Part shown: piece by piece, positions 1 through 8,168 of the stretch | How the letters are laid out: every line of letters starts with the position of its first letter | How positions within the stretch are numbered: position 1 is the stretch's first letter | Notes under the pieces: generated by a model | What the model was told of the DNA's origin: nothing | Databases searched by the model: none | Seen by the model: the letters and a program-made list of their open reading frames with translations, nothing else | Position numbers and translations under genes: made by a program | NCBI GenBank assembly: GCA_040285745.1 | Contig: JAUFOR010000008.1 | Span: forward strand, 62,001 to 126,000 | Length of the DNA stretch: 64,000 nt | Direction of reading: 5' to 3' | From: Barthelona sp. PCE | Lineage: Eukaryota; Metamonada: BaSk clade

Positions 1-50
1 TTCAATTAGTTGAGAAGAAATTCTTTTCTGAAGAATGTCAAATTTCATTT

Positions 51-584
51 TTACAGGGTTGGAATGTATGTATAACCATCTAACTTACTAACTTGATGTG
101 GTTCATCCCATGTATTTGTAGCTGAAGGTTCCAAGTCCACCTTCACAACAGCAGTTTGTTGATTCAGTTGAGCTTGTAGTTCTAAAATTTGTGCTTGCAA
201 TGTTTTCTCACTTTCATTTATGTACACTTCATCTTCTGTTGTATCCGGCTCATAATCAGAAGGTGGGTTGAATCTGTATGTTTTCTCCATCGAAACAATA
301 TATTCTGAAGAAGAAGAATTAAGCAGTGTATAGTACCATGAGTGATACGGCGAAAAGAGGATAAAAAAGTAGTAAAATATGGGGTTGAACCATAAAATCA
401 TTTTGTCAGTGAAGATAACTGCAGTATCACTTAGATTAGGATCTTTAATTCGCTGGCTTACTGTAAAAATGGAAGCATCTTGTAAGTTCTTTTCTAATTC
501 ATAAATATGCTCCCATGTATAATCATCAGCAGCCTCACATACAGATGATGGTTGAACAAGACAGATTGGAGCTGTTTTTGGCAT
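51..584 (-). CDS. Hypothetical single-pass membrane protein, possibly a broken gene
   Basis: I do not recognise this gene. From the first in-frame ATG (582-584) it gives 177 residues: a soluble stretch, one strongly aromatic hydrophobic segment (around WFNPIFYYFFILF), then an acidic tail with a short glutamine-rich heptad-like helix (LQAQILELQAQL). The same frame stays open upstream to 812 without an ATG. A CCTTTT motif (870-875) followed by an ATG (836-838) lies just upstream, but that ATG opens another frame and stops after nine codons. So the natural start may be lost by a frameshift, or a non-canonical intron may join the two. A second CCTTTTT at about 685-692 could serve a shorter transcript. 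Function unknown; whether it is a gene or a pseudogene is unresolved. Confidence 0.35.
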   Translation of the reverse strand: MPKTAPICLVQPSSVCEAADDYTWEHIYELEKNLQDASIFTVSQRIKDPNLSDTAVIFTDKMILWFNPIFYYFFILFSPYHSWYYTLLNSSSSEYIVSMEKTYRFNPPSDYEPDTTEDEVYINESEKTLQAQILELQAQLNQQTAVVKVDLEPSATNTWDEPHQVSKLDGYTYIPTL

Positions 585-812
585 GTCAAACTCTGTATCA
601 TCAAAAAATTCAGGTTTAATTGATTTAATAACATGAAAATAATAGCTATAGTCTTCATCTCGATAATCGTGCGTGAAAAAGGTAAAAAAACTGAACAAAG
701 AATTTGAACAAAACCATTCATAATTCAGCCCCCAGATATTGAAATACCCTGAAACACCCCTGAAAGCTGTTTGAAAGGTGGAGTGAAATTTAATCTTGTT
801 CCAATATTTCAA

Positions 813-1137
813 TACCTTATCCGTGGTTGTAGCCTCATTTCAAAATAGCACGAGTATTTAAAAGCAAAAAAAAGGCTTGCTAGCATTACACGCTTCAATA
901 ATGAAACAGTAGCTGTAGAAAACATTGTTCTTCATCGTAACTGTATAGAGGCACATTCTGGGTGTCAAGAAACGGTGGCATGGTGGCCACAGTGCATTAT
1001 GCTTGTATCAAAGTATCTTCAATCCGAGGAGAATAAATGATAAATTTTGAACCAATTGTGAATTTGGAGAATTTGTTTCAAATTTAATATCAAATGATCG
1101 TTTTACTACTAAACTGAAATGTTTCAAAGGTAAGAAA
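813..1137. other. Intergenic stretch, 325 bp
   Basis: The left part holds the CCTTTT motif (870-875, minus sense) and the nine-codon ATG frame described for the gene on its left. The right part is AT-rich and leads into the alanine-rich gene. I see no RNA gene or other ORF. Confidence 0.5.
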
Positions 1138-1713
1138 ATGTTTTTACATTCCTACATTGTTTTCAATTTTATAACTTCTTTCATGCTAATTAAAAGAAGA
1201 GCTTTTGAGCTGCTGCAAAAAGCAGCTGTTTGTGTTCAGTCAGTAGCTACTAAAGTTGGTCAAAGTGCAGCAGCAAAAACAGTTAGCGCAGCAACTACTG
1301 CTTCAAAGGCAGCCAAGGCAGCCAAGGCATCGAAAGCGGCTAGTCTTCTACAATCAACCACAGCTAAAGCAATGGGATACGTTCCTAAGGGAAGTCTTGC
1401 GGCAGTTGCTCAAAGTGCTGCAGCCACTGTTTCACAAACTGCAAGCGCTGTCAAGGCATCGAAAGCGGCTAGTCTTCTACAATCAGCAACAGCTAAAGCA
1501 ATAGGATACGTTCCTAAAGGAAGCGCTGCAGCACTCGCTCAAAGTGCTGCAGCAAAAGCTGCCAACGCCGCATCCAAGGTAACAAAAGTATCAAAGGCAG
1601 GGAGGATACTTGGCATTGGCGGTAAAGCTTTAGGGATTTGTGGTCATATTTCAACAGCAATTTTGGTTTATGATGGAATCAAATTGGTCTATAATGTCAC
1701 TTTAGCACAATAA
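1138..1713 (+). CDS. Alanine/lysine-rich repeat protein with hydrophobic C-terminus
   Basis: Unknown protein of 191 residues. A hydrophobic N-terminal segment (about residues 1-17) is followed by a long Ala/Ser/Lys-rich region. This contains two near-identical 43-residue units, each carrying KASKAASLLQS, a TAKA(M/I)GYVPKGS block and an AQSAAA end. The C-terminus is glycine-rich and then hydrophobic (GIGGKALGICGHISTAILVYDG). Alanine-rich helices and a hydrophobic tail suggest a membrane-active or surface protein. Similar composition occurs in minor structural proteins of Maverick/Polinton elements, which are abundant in trichomonads, but no integrase, PolB or ATPase gene is visible beside it, so that link is only a guess. 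The stop codon overlaps TAAA. ATG start at 1138. Confidence 0.55.
   Translation: MFLHSYIVFNFITSFMLIKRRAFELLQKAAVCVQSVATKVGQSAAAKTVSAATTASKAAKAAKASKAASLLQSTTAKAMGYVPKGSLAAVAQSAAATVSQTASAVKASKAASLLQSATAKAIGYVPKGSAAALAQSAAAKAANAASKVTKVSKAGRILGIGGKALGICGHISTAILVYDGIKLVYNVTLAQ
1324..1560 (+). repeat. 129-bp tandem duplication inside the Ala-rich gene
   Basis: The sequence starting AAGGCATCGAAAGCGGCTAG at 1324 recurs at 1453, an offset of 129 bp (43 codons). It stays near-identical at DNA level for about 108 bp. In-frame, low divergence: a recent duplication. Confidence 0.85.
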
Positions 1714-1754
1714 AAAAAGAAAATATTTTTTGAGGATAGTTTGAACATTCTAGA

Positions 1755-2720
1755 TTACTCCTTACAAATAGCTGTTAACATTCCACATTCAATATCCAAA
1801 TCTGGTTCGTATATTGTGTGCAAAAGTCGAATGCCTTTTGATGAAATGATATCCACAATGTCCATACAACTCACAGGTGTAAAAGAAACTGATTTGGCCT
1901 CTAAATTTATACCCTCAACAATATAGATAATGTCTTCCACGATGAGTAAACGGCAAGAACATAATATGAATGGGAAGAATTCAGGTTCTTCAGGTTCTTC
2001 AGATATCTTGATACCAGTTTCTATAATAATATATGTCATATCTCTCTGCATGATTAAGCACTTATACTCATCATTACCACTAAAGAAGAACACAAAACAA
2101 TTCAGTTCGAAGCTATAGAGTTCTTCAACAACTAAAGGCGTGTATTCAACCATGTCAATGTACACTTGATCACTGCTTTGAACATTGATGATGCACAATT
2201 GCTTGTGACCAAACACAAATAGCATGTCTTTCTCTGCATAAATATCTTGAATATCATCGTCAGACCTATAAATCATTTGTTGGTTTCTTCCTTGTAAGTC
2301 TGTAACCAAAACCTCACATGAATCATTGCTGTCAACCAAATGATAGATCAATCCATTGTCAACGGCAATACACTGTGATTGAAAACTGAGCTCAATGAAT
2401 TCCTGCTCTTGCATCCTGAATTCAGCATTTAGACTGATTTTGTAGAAACCTAAATCTTCAAAGACAAGTACAGTGTTTGAAGTGTTATCCTTATGAATAA
2501 AATACTCACAATTCTCTGGTAATGTCAGTCGATCGATTGTAGTTTCATCAGTGAAGCGATAAATAACAAGATCAGGCCCACTTACCTCATCCTCTTCAAT
2601 GAAAACAATGTGAAAATCACCTAAAAAAGATATTTGCTTGGCTTTTAGAATAAGAGTATGACTAAACGTGTATGTTTCCAATTGCCCCACATTAACATGC
2701 CCGCCAGTGATTTGTGACAT
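1755..2720 (-). CDS. Beta-propeller-like protein of unknown function
   Basis: Protein of 321 residues with no signal peptide or membrane segment. It is built of alternating short beta-strand-like blocks (for example DFHIVFIEEDE, NTVLVFEDLGFY, MLFVFGHKQLCIIN). This looks like a degenerate WD40/propeller fold without clear WD signatures. An acidic EEPEEPE stretch lies about residue 245. ATG at 2718-2720. It is divergent from the papain-like protease gene, with only 69 bp between the two preferred start codons. Fold assignment is inference; function unknown. Confidence 0.6.
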   Translation of the reverse strand: MSQITGGHVNVGQLETYTFSHTLILKAKQISFLGDFHIVFIEEDEVSGPDLVIYRFTDETTIDRLTLPENCEYFIHKDNTSNTVLVFEDLGFYKISLNAEFRMQEQEFIELSFQSQCIAVDNGLIYHLVDSNDSCEVLVTDLQGRNQQMIYRSDDDIQDIYAEKDMLFVFGHKQLCIINVQSSDQVYIDMVEYTPLVVEELYSFELNCFVFFFSGNDEYKCLIMQRDMTYIIIETGIKISEEPEEPEFFPFILCSCRLLIVEDIIYIVEGINLEAKSVSFTPVSCMDIVDIISSKGIRLLHTIYEPDLDIECGMLTAICKE

Positions 2721-2762
2721 TCTTTGTAAAGGTGAAAAATGTTTTACTTTTCGTACCTTTGT

Positions 2763-2768
2763 CCTTTT
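2763..2768 (+). promoter_or_regulatory. M5-like CCTTTT promoter motif with AACGTTTC downstream
   Basis: CCTTTT lies 21 nt before the ATG at 2790, with AACGTTTC at 2775-2782 resembling the Myb-type element seen in trichomonad promoters. Its position inside the longer open frame that begins at 2739 argues that ATG 2790 is the true start. Confidence 0.55.
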
Positions 2769-2789
2769 TATTACAACGTTTCTTTTACT

Positions 2790-4415
2790 ATGTCGAGATC
2801 ATCTAAACTTGAAACACTGCTTCTTGCATGTGTTCTCGGACTTTTGTGCATTAATATGTGGGTTTTTGTCTCTCGTATTTCATTCAAAAAGGAAATGCCA
2901 CAAGATATTGATGCAAACATCCAACATCTGCTGAAACGCAAGTCTTTATTGCCAGAAACATGGAGATTACCTAAAGAATCTATTACACCTGTTAATGATC
3001 AGCATCGTCGTGGAACATGTTATGCTTTTGCAACCTTTGGAGCCCTTGAGAGCGCCTATGCTCTCAATGGTGTGAGAAAGGGATATTTGGAGGTTGGAGA
3101 GTCTGTTAAATTTTCAGAGCAGTCATACGGAATGAGTCTTGTGGAGATTGGTGAGAAAGACCCTGCCAAGTTTCCAATCACCAGACAACCTGAACGATTC
3201 ATTAGTGACGGTTATCTTGTTTGGTTATTTGCATTCGAGGCTGATCTGAAGAAGGCTATCCTCCCGACAAAGGTGTGTCCGTACTATTATTTTGAGGACA
3301 GTGACCCTGAATGGGGTACGGGAACCCTTAAATGTGAAGGTCGTGATGCTGCTCTAAGCACAAACCCTGTTGAGTACGATGTCAAAACTATCAAGAGCGT
3401 TTACACCAAGGACGAGCTCAAGGAAGTACTCATGCAGCGTGAATCAATTATTCCTTTTTCAACACCGCTTTTTGGTGCTGGTGATTACATTCGTTGTGAT
3501 GTCCCAGGTTGGGAAGAAATGTGTCTCATTCGTAATGTTAGTTGCCCTTACCAGTACGGCTTTGGTAAACGCTGCTATCACATGGCTGGTAAATCAGCTC
3601 AGAGCGATGGTGCTTTCTTCTATGAAGAGGATGATTCTGTTGCTGGCATTCACGTAATGGGTATTGCAGGATGGTCGGACGAGTTCGTTATAGACCCTTT
3701 CATGGGCGGTAGAATGCAGAAGGGCCATTTCATTCTCCGTAATAGTTGGAATGCTTCAAGCGGTCACTCCATTCAGTACCTCTCCGGCGAGATCAGTTTT
3801 TGGGATGAGCTCGAGCTCTGCCCTATGTGGTCTTCCCCTCGTAACTGGATCAAGTGTACTCGTGGTGCTGAGCATCATGAGGGCTTTGAGACTATTGCCG
3901 GTGCTTCATACCCCTGGTACTGGAACGCCACCGATATGCACCCCGCTATGCTCAAGGCTAAGTCGGTTGGTAACGTCACTGCTCTCGGCTTCAACCCCGA
4001 TATCAACTACTGTGTCGAGTCTGCTGAGAAGGACAGCCCCAAGCGTTTTGAGGTTTGTTTCGCTGAGACCGAGGATGGTTCCAAGAAAGAGGGCGGTGAG
4101 ACGTTATGTATTAGTTCTGTCAATGTGGATTACCTTACACGTTTAGTTGATCGAATTGATGAGTACCCCCTGAACGATCCCGACAACTGTGGTTACTGGA
4201 GCTACCCTTATGAGGTATTTGATGCTTCAGCCTCATCCGGTGCCGGTTTCTGGTTTGCTGACTTGGATATTGGATTCACAAAGTGCTCATATGCAAAGAA
4301 CGCCCATCTTTCAGAGTGTCACAAATTTGATTATACGCTTTTGAGACAGTCAACCCATAAAATGAAGTATGCTACGTTCGAGTCGCCCTTACCTTGGGAA
4401 CACTTCAATACGTAG
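2790..4415 (+). CDS. Membrane-anchored papain-like (C1-type) cysteine peptidase
   Basis: Predicted protein of 541 residues. A short basic N-terminus and one hydrophobic segment (about residues 8-28) suggest a signal anchor with the catalytic part in the lumen or outside. The papain-type set is present in order: oxyanion Gln71 and catalytic Cys77 in DQHRRGTCYAF, His288 in IHVMGIAGW, Asn318 in LRNSWNASSG. It lacks a recognisable inhibitory propeptide of usual length. A Cys/Trp-rich C-terminal extension of about 190 residues follows the catalytic domain. ATG 2790 is preferred over 2739 because the CCTTTT motif lies between them and the downstream start puts the hydrophobic segment near the N-terminus. 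Trichomonads carry many clan CA peptidases; the substrate is unknown. Confidence 0.8.
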   Translation: MSRSSKLETLLLACVLGLLCINMWVFVSRISFKKEMPQDIDANIQHLLKRKSLLPETWRLPKESITPVNDQHRRGTCYAFATFGALESAYALNGVRKGYLEVGESVKFSEQSYGMSLVEIGEKDPAKFPITRQPERFISDGYLVWLFAFEADLKKAILPTKVCPYYYFEDSDPEWGTGTLKCEGRDAALSTNPVEYDVKTIKSVYTKDELKEVLMQRESIIPFSTPLFGAGDYIRCDVPGWEEMCLIRNVSCPYQYGFGKRCYHMAGKSAQSDGAFFYEEDDSVAGIHVMGIAGWSDEFVIDPFMGGRMQKGHFILRNSWNASSGHSIQYLSGEISFWDELELCPMWSSPRNWIKCTRGAEHHEGFETIAGASYPWYWNATDMHPAMLKAKSVGNVTALGFNPDINYCVESAEKDSPKRFEVCFAETEDGSKKEGGETLCISSVNVDYLTRLVDRIDEYPLNDPDNCGYWSYPYEVFDASASSGAGFWFADLDIGFTKCSYAKNAHLSECHKFDYTLLRQSTHKMKYATFESPLPWEHFNT

Positions 4416-4445
4416 CTGTTTTTTATAGTCTGACTTCGTAAATTT

Positions 4446-6098
4446 TTAGTTTTTATTTGCTACGAACTTGTGTGAATGGATCTTCTGATCGTGGACACCT
4501 TGTGTTAGTTTCTTTGCCTTATAAAGTGCCTTGGCAACACGTTTGACTTTTTTGCTACCACATTTTGAGCATTCACCGTGTGATATAACGGTACTTTCAG
4601 GAAATGATATCTTTTTGATAACAAGACAGTCCTGGCATTCCCACCACGTCACTCGGAAAGTCATTTTTGATATTTTATGACCAGCTTCTCTACACTTTTT
4701 CAGCTCACGACCCTTTACGATACAATCGCACGACATACAGACAGTTTTTTGTGTCTCATCCACCATAATATCGCCCATTTGATCCATGACTCGATTGTAG
4801 TCCTCAGCATCTTTCCTGATGCCCGCTCTGACAGCAGCTTCGCGTTGCTGGTGTCCTTTTCCAATAAACTGCTGTATAAGATCACTGCTGAGATCAATAT
4901 TGGTCAGATCAAGTGACCTTGTTTTTTTCACGCTTGGCATTTTGTTCAACGTCTTTATGCTGTTAATTCGGTGTTTCTGGTCAAGAGAGTTGATCTTTCT
5001 ACTCTCAAGCGTTTTTTGCAACTTTGATTGCGGTAAATTTGCAATGAATGGTGATTTGCGTTTTCCCCGATCCATCTTTGTGTTTTGTTTAATAAATGTA
5101 CCCATAAGTGCATCTGCATGTTGCTGCTCAAATGTTTGCAGTTTCTTCACCTCTTCTTGTCCACGCTTAGATATCGGATTCAATCGTCCTTGGTTGTCGG
5201 GCGTGGTTGGCTGTTTTGTGTTGAGAAATATGTCAGGTCTGATAACCTTCGACTTCTTCGTCTCCCGGATGTCGCGGAGGCTCTTGCGCCTGAGCCGGGT
5301 CGACTGGAAATCTAATGGATCAACTGTTTGCTGCATAACAACAGTTCCTGCATTGTTACCACTCGCTTTTTTCTTCTTCTTTGCTGCATCGTAGTTACAG
5401 TGTGTATAGCAGAGCGCCCTACCCATTGCAGGCTTGCGTGCAGCATTCTTACACTGCCTCCCTGCCTGAGTCTTTGCACTGCACCTTGTCAATTCTTCGC
5501 TCTCACCCAGTATAATAGCTGTCTTTTTTGACAAAAGCAAGCCGATCTCCTGCGAATTTGAACGATTAAATATATTAGGATACACAATACACAGTACAAG
5601 CCCCATTTTTATCCTTAAATCTTCTGTAACAGCATAAATAGCATCTGTATTTAGTGTTCTATCACTTTGACACACATAATTTGATCGTTTTGGGTCCTGC
5701 ATCGCAGGCATGACCAAGTCTGTTATGCGTCCCAATCGCACTGCGTTAAAATTTGTTAAGAGAAAAGATATTTTGCTTCCATCTTGCCGGATCACCCGTG
5801 ACACTACACCAACCGAAAAATATGCATCAATAGGCTTCTTTCCCTTCTGATGGTGACACTGTAGGTGATGTAGTTTAATAAAATGATGTGTTTTGCCGAG
5901 TTGATTAAGACGAGCTGATTCGTGGCTGAGACGAAGAATTTTTAAGCCACTCCATCTCTCGCTAAATACGTGCCCCTCGCTCTTTTGTGGAGTATTTATC
6001 CGATTAGAGGTCATTTTACGATTATTAACAAGGGTTTCGGAAACTTCCTCCTCAATTTTTCCAAATTCAGCATCAATGTTTGCGAAAAGATCGTCCAT
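4446..6098 (-). CDS. MCM10: DNA replication factor MCM10
   Basis: Predicted 550-residue homologue of MCM10, which binds the CMG helicase and DNA and is needed for origin firing and fork stability. An OB-fold-like region (about residues 72-200) runs into the hallmark ILGESEELTRC and CCCH zinc finger (Cys206, Cys216, Cys230, His233). A second zinc module typical of the C-terminal domain starts near residue 454 (CMSC, ECQDC and CSKC pairs), as in metazoan MCM10 and unlike yeast. A basic linker lies between. ATG 6096-6098 (MDDLFANID) is chosen because the longer frame begins at GTG. A minus-sense CCTTTT lies 37 nt upstream at 6136-6141. The stop codon overlaps TAAA. Family assignment rests on motif order. 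Confidence 0.8.
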   Translation of the reverse strand: MDDLFANIDAEFGKIEEEVSETLVNNRKMTSNRINTPQKSEGHVFSERWSGLKILRLSHESARLNQLGKTHHFIKLHHLQCHHQKGKKPIDAYFSVGVVSRVIRQDGSKISFLLTNFNAVRLGRITDLVMPAMQDPKRSNYVCQSDRTLNTDAIYAVTEDLRIKMGLVLCIVYPNIFNRSNSQEIGLLLSKKTAIILGESEELTRCSAKTQAGRQCKNAARKPAMGRALCYTHCNYDAAKKKKKASGNNAGTVVMQQTVDPLDFQSTRLRRKSLRDIRETKKSKVIRPDIFLNTKQPTTPDNQGRLNPISKRGQEEVKKLQTFEQQHADALMGTFIKQNTKMDRGKRKSPFIANLPQSKLQKTLESRKINSLDQKHRINSIKTLNKMPSVKKTRSLDLTNIDLSSDLIQQFIGKGHQQREAAVRAGIRKDAEDYNRVMDQMGDIMVDETQKTVCMSCDCIVKGRELKKCREAGHKISKMTFRVTWWECQDCLVIKKISFPESTVISHGECSKCGSKKVKRVAKALYKAKKLTQGVHDQKIHSHKFVANKN

Positions 6099-6564
6099 GT
6101 GGTGCCTATGGTCAAAAAAAAAGACCAATTGTTTGAAAAGGAGTTGAATAGAGAAATGAAACATAACTAATTCTTTACACATATTTACTGGTTACTGGTA
6201 AGCTCAGTTATTCGACGACTGTTCAATAATTTCGAAGGGGATTATCCATTGATGTTGAACCTTATAAAGAAAGAAATGAGCTGCAGGCACCTCTCTGTTT
6301 CATAACATGACAGTTTAGATATTGGAGAGGGGTTAATTAACCTCAGCTAGTGTGTTACATGTGAGAAAAACTTGGTGTAACAAGTCAAATTATTTCACGA
6401 ATTCGTTTTTGAAGGATATTAAAGTCAAAATTTGAGTGTAAAAATGCCTTGTACGTATTAATGAACCGGATTCGCAAACAGAACTTGCTTGATTCTTCAA
6501 ACGTATACATTTTCTCTTTTTACTCCTTTTTCTTTTTGCATTATCTTCTATAACTCATCATTAG
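6099..6564. other. Divergent promoter region, 466 bp
   Basis: Holds the promoters of MCM10 (minus; CCTTTT sense motif at 6136-6141) and the NlpC/P60-like gene (plus; 6525-6530). A 12-bp perfect palindrome GGTTAATTAACC lies at about 6331-6342. No further ORF or RNA gene is evident. Confidence 0.5.
6525..6530 (+). promoter_or_regulatory. M5-like CCTTTT promoter motif
   Basis: CCTTTT in a pyrimidine-rich tract, 34 nt before the ATG at 6565. A TCATT initiator-like string directly precedes the ATG. Confidence 0.5.
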
Positions 6565-7932
6565 ATGTTTAAGAGCGCATTAATTGTCTTTTTCTTGCTC
6601 AGCATGGCCTTAGGACACAACTATTTCGATATTATTCCAAAATATATGGGAACGGTCTTTGCTGGCAAAGAAATATCTTTCAAAGGCACTTGCTTCCGCA
6701 AGGTTAATGTTAGACTCTCCTCACACGGAGACGTGGTATTCACCTCACACAAGGCAAAAGATTTGGTTTGCAAAGAGGTCTATGTCGTATTGACACCCTT
6801 CGATTATCATTTGGCATGGACACAGTTCCACGGAAAGCACACGGTCGATATAGACTGGAAACCGAACGAATACGAGGCTGCAAAGCGTGAGGGCGTGAGA
6901 ATCTTCATGGTTCACGAAGGATTCATTGATACGGTCAAAGATGCCTTTCATTTATACAAATCACTGGCCAAGGCAGATCCCTCCGAGCTTAGAACGCTCC
7001 AACAGTCTAATCTAGGCTTCACATACAAGGTCCGTGACTCACCCATCACACCAATTCCAATTGACGAGATCCGCAGTGGTGATTCTGTTACTTTCCAGAA
7101 GAGCAACTTCGAGGAGACCATGATTGCAATCGGATGTCAGTCACGTGCAGGTCACAGTGGTATTGCCGTCTGGAACAAGGACAAGACAACTCTTTATATT
7201 CTTGAGTCCACACCTGAGCTTGGTTACCACAAGACTGAGTACAATGACTGGGTTAGGTTCCACACTAATGGTGAGCGCTGCCACTCATCATGGTGCATGG
7301 CATCCATCCTCCACCTGAAGGACGAGCTTGCTGATGTTATCGAGAGAAATATTGACACCGTTTGGGAGCACATCGACGCCCATATGGGAAGTGAATATAC
7401 TTACTTCACGAATTTCTTTTCTCTTCTCGATAGCTCAGTTAATGCACTTCCCGATCCATTCTACCCTGAGATGCTTTTGTTTGCATTCCACATGCTCAAC
7501 GAAAAGTCTCCTGAGGTCATGGAACAATATTTCTTACCTGGTTTCCGTCATCGTCTTGGTGATGAATCCCTTAAAACGTTCAACGACGTACTTCAGGTTG
7601 TTATTAACCGTGGTATGACTGTTGAGGAATTATGGGCTATCCCCGAACGCGATGAATGGCTGTATAATGGTAAGCATGCCACACACTGCACATCTCTTGT
7701 GTACAAGGTTTGGAAGGCTGGTGGTCTTTTCGACTATCTTGGCATTGATATTGAGACCAACGAGCAACATCCTCGTGATATGTATGAAATTGATATCTAT
7801 AAGAAGCATCAGCAGGTGTTTGGAGATTATTATCTTGTACTCCCTACATTCTCCTCTGTACCCCCTTATAGCCATATGAATGAGCAATGTCAGCTCATTA
7901 AGGGTAAAACACACTATCCTGCTATGTGTTAG
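6565..7932 (+). CDS. Secreted permuted NlpC/P60 (YiiX-like) papain-fold protein
   Basis: Protein of 455 residues with a clear signal peptide (residues 1-17, ending SMALG). The core carries the marks of the permuted NlpC/P60 group: GDSVTF, then His197 in GHSGIAVWN followed by a strand with ILESTPELGY, and about 180 residues later Cys375 in ATHCTSLVYKVWKAGG. In this permuted order His precedes Cys, the reverse of classical NlpC/P60. Members hydrolyse amide, thioester or lipid ester bonds; the substrate here is unknown. The N-terminal 150 residues resemble no domain I know. Ordinary NlpC/P60 hydrolases of bacterial origin are known in Trichomonas, but this permuted form is a different branch. 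Secretion suggests action on bacteria, host or lysosomal cargo. Confidence 0.65.
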   Translation: MFKSALIVFFLLSMALGHNYFDIIPKYMGTVFAGKEISFKGTCFRKVNVRLSSHGDVVFTSHKAKDLVCKEVYVVLTPFDYHLAWTQFHGKHTVDIDWKPNEYEAAKREGVRIFMVHEGFIDTVKDAFHLYKSLAKADPSELRTLQQSNLGFTYKVRDSPITPIPIDEIRSGDSVTFQKSNFEETMIAIGCQSRAGHSGIAVWNKDKTTLYILESTPELGYHKTEYNDWVRFHTNGERCHSSWCMASILHLKDELADVIERNIDTVWEHIDAHMGSEYTYFTNFFSLLDSSVNALPDPFYPEMLLFAFHMLNEKSPEVMEQYFLPGFRHRLGDESLKTFNDVLQVVINRGMTVEELWAIPERDEWLYNGKHATHCTSLVYKVWKAGGLFDYLGIDIETNEQHPRDMYEIDIYKKHQQVFGDYYLVLPTFSSVPPYSHMNEQCQLIKGKTHYPAMC

Positions 7933-8168
7933 CTTCATTAATTGAATAATAAAAAGATATACGCTTGACATTTGTTCCGTGTGCAGCCCCACAAAGAACT
8001 TCACAATATTGATTATTTTGGCAAAAACTCGATTTCCAAAAAAATCCTTATTTAAAGATATTTTTCATATTTCAGAGATAATAACTACTTTAAAATTGAT
8101 TTTTTATCAAGTTGCAACACTAAAAATACTAGTAAACATTCATTCCGATTTTTTTACCCTAATCGAAC

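Noticed and set aside
494-656. Minus-strand ORF beginning MKTIAIIFMLL with signal-like N-terminus
   Set aside because: It overlaps the longer open frame of the first gene out of frame, is only 54 codons from its ATG, and has no recognisable domain.
2739-2789. Upstream ATG (2739) as start of the papain-like protease
   Set aside because: The CCTTTT and AACGTTTC motifs lie inside this segment, and the shorter form gives a normal signal anchor.
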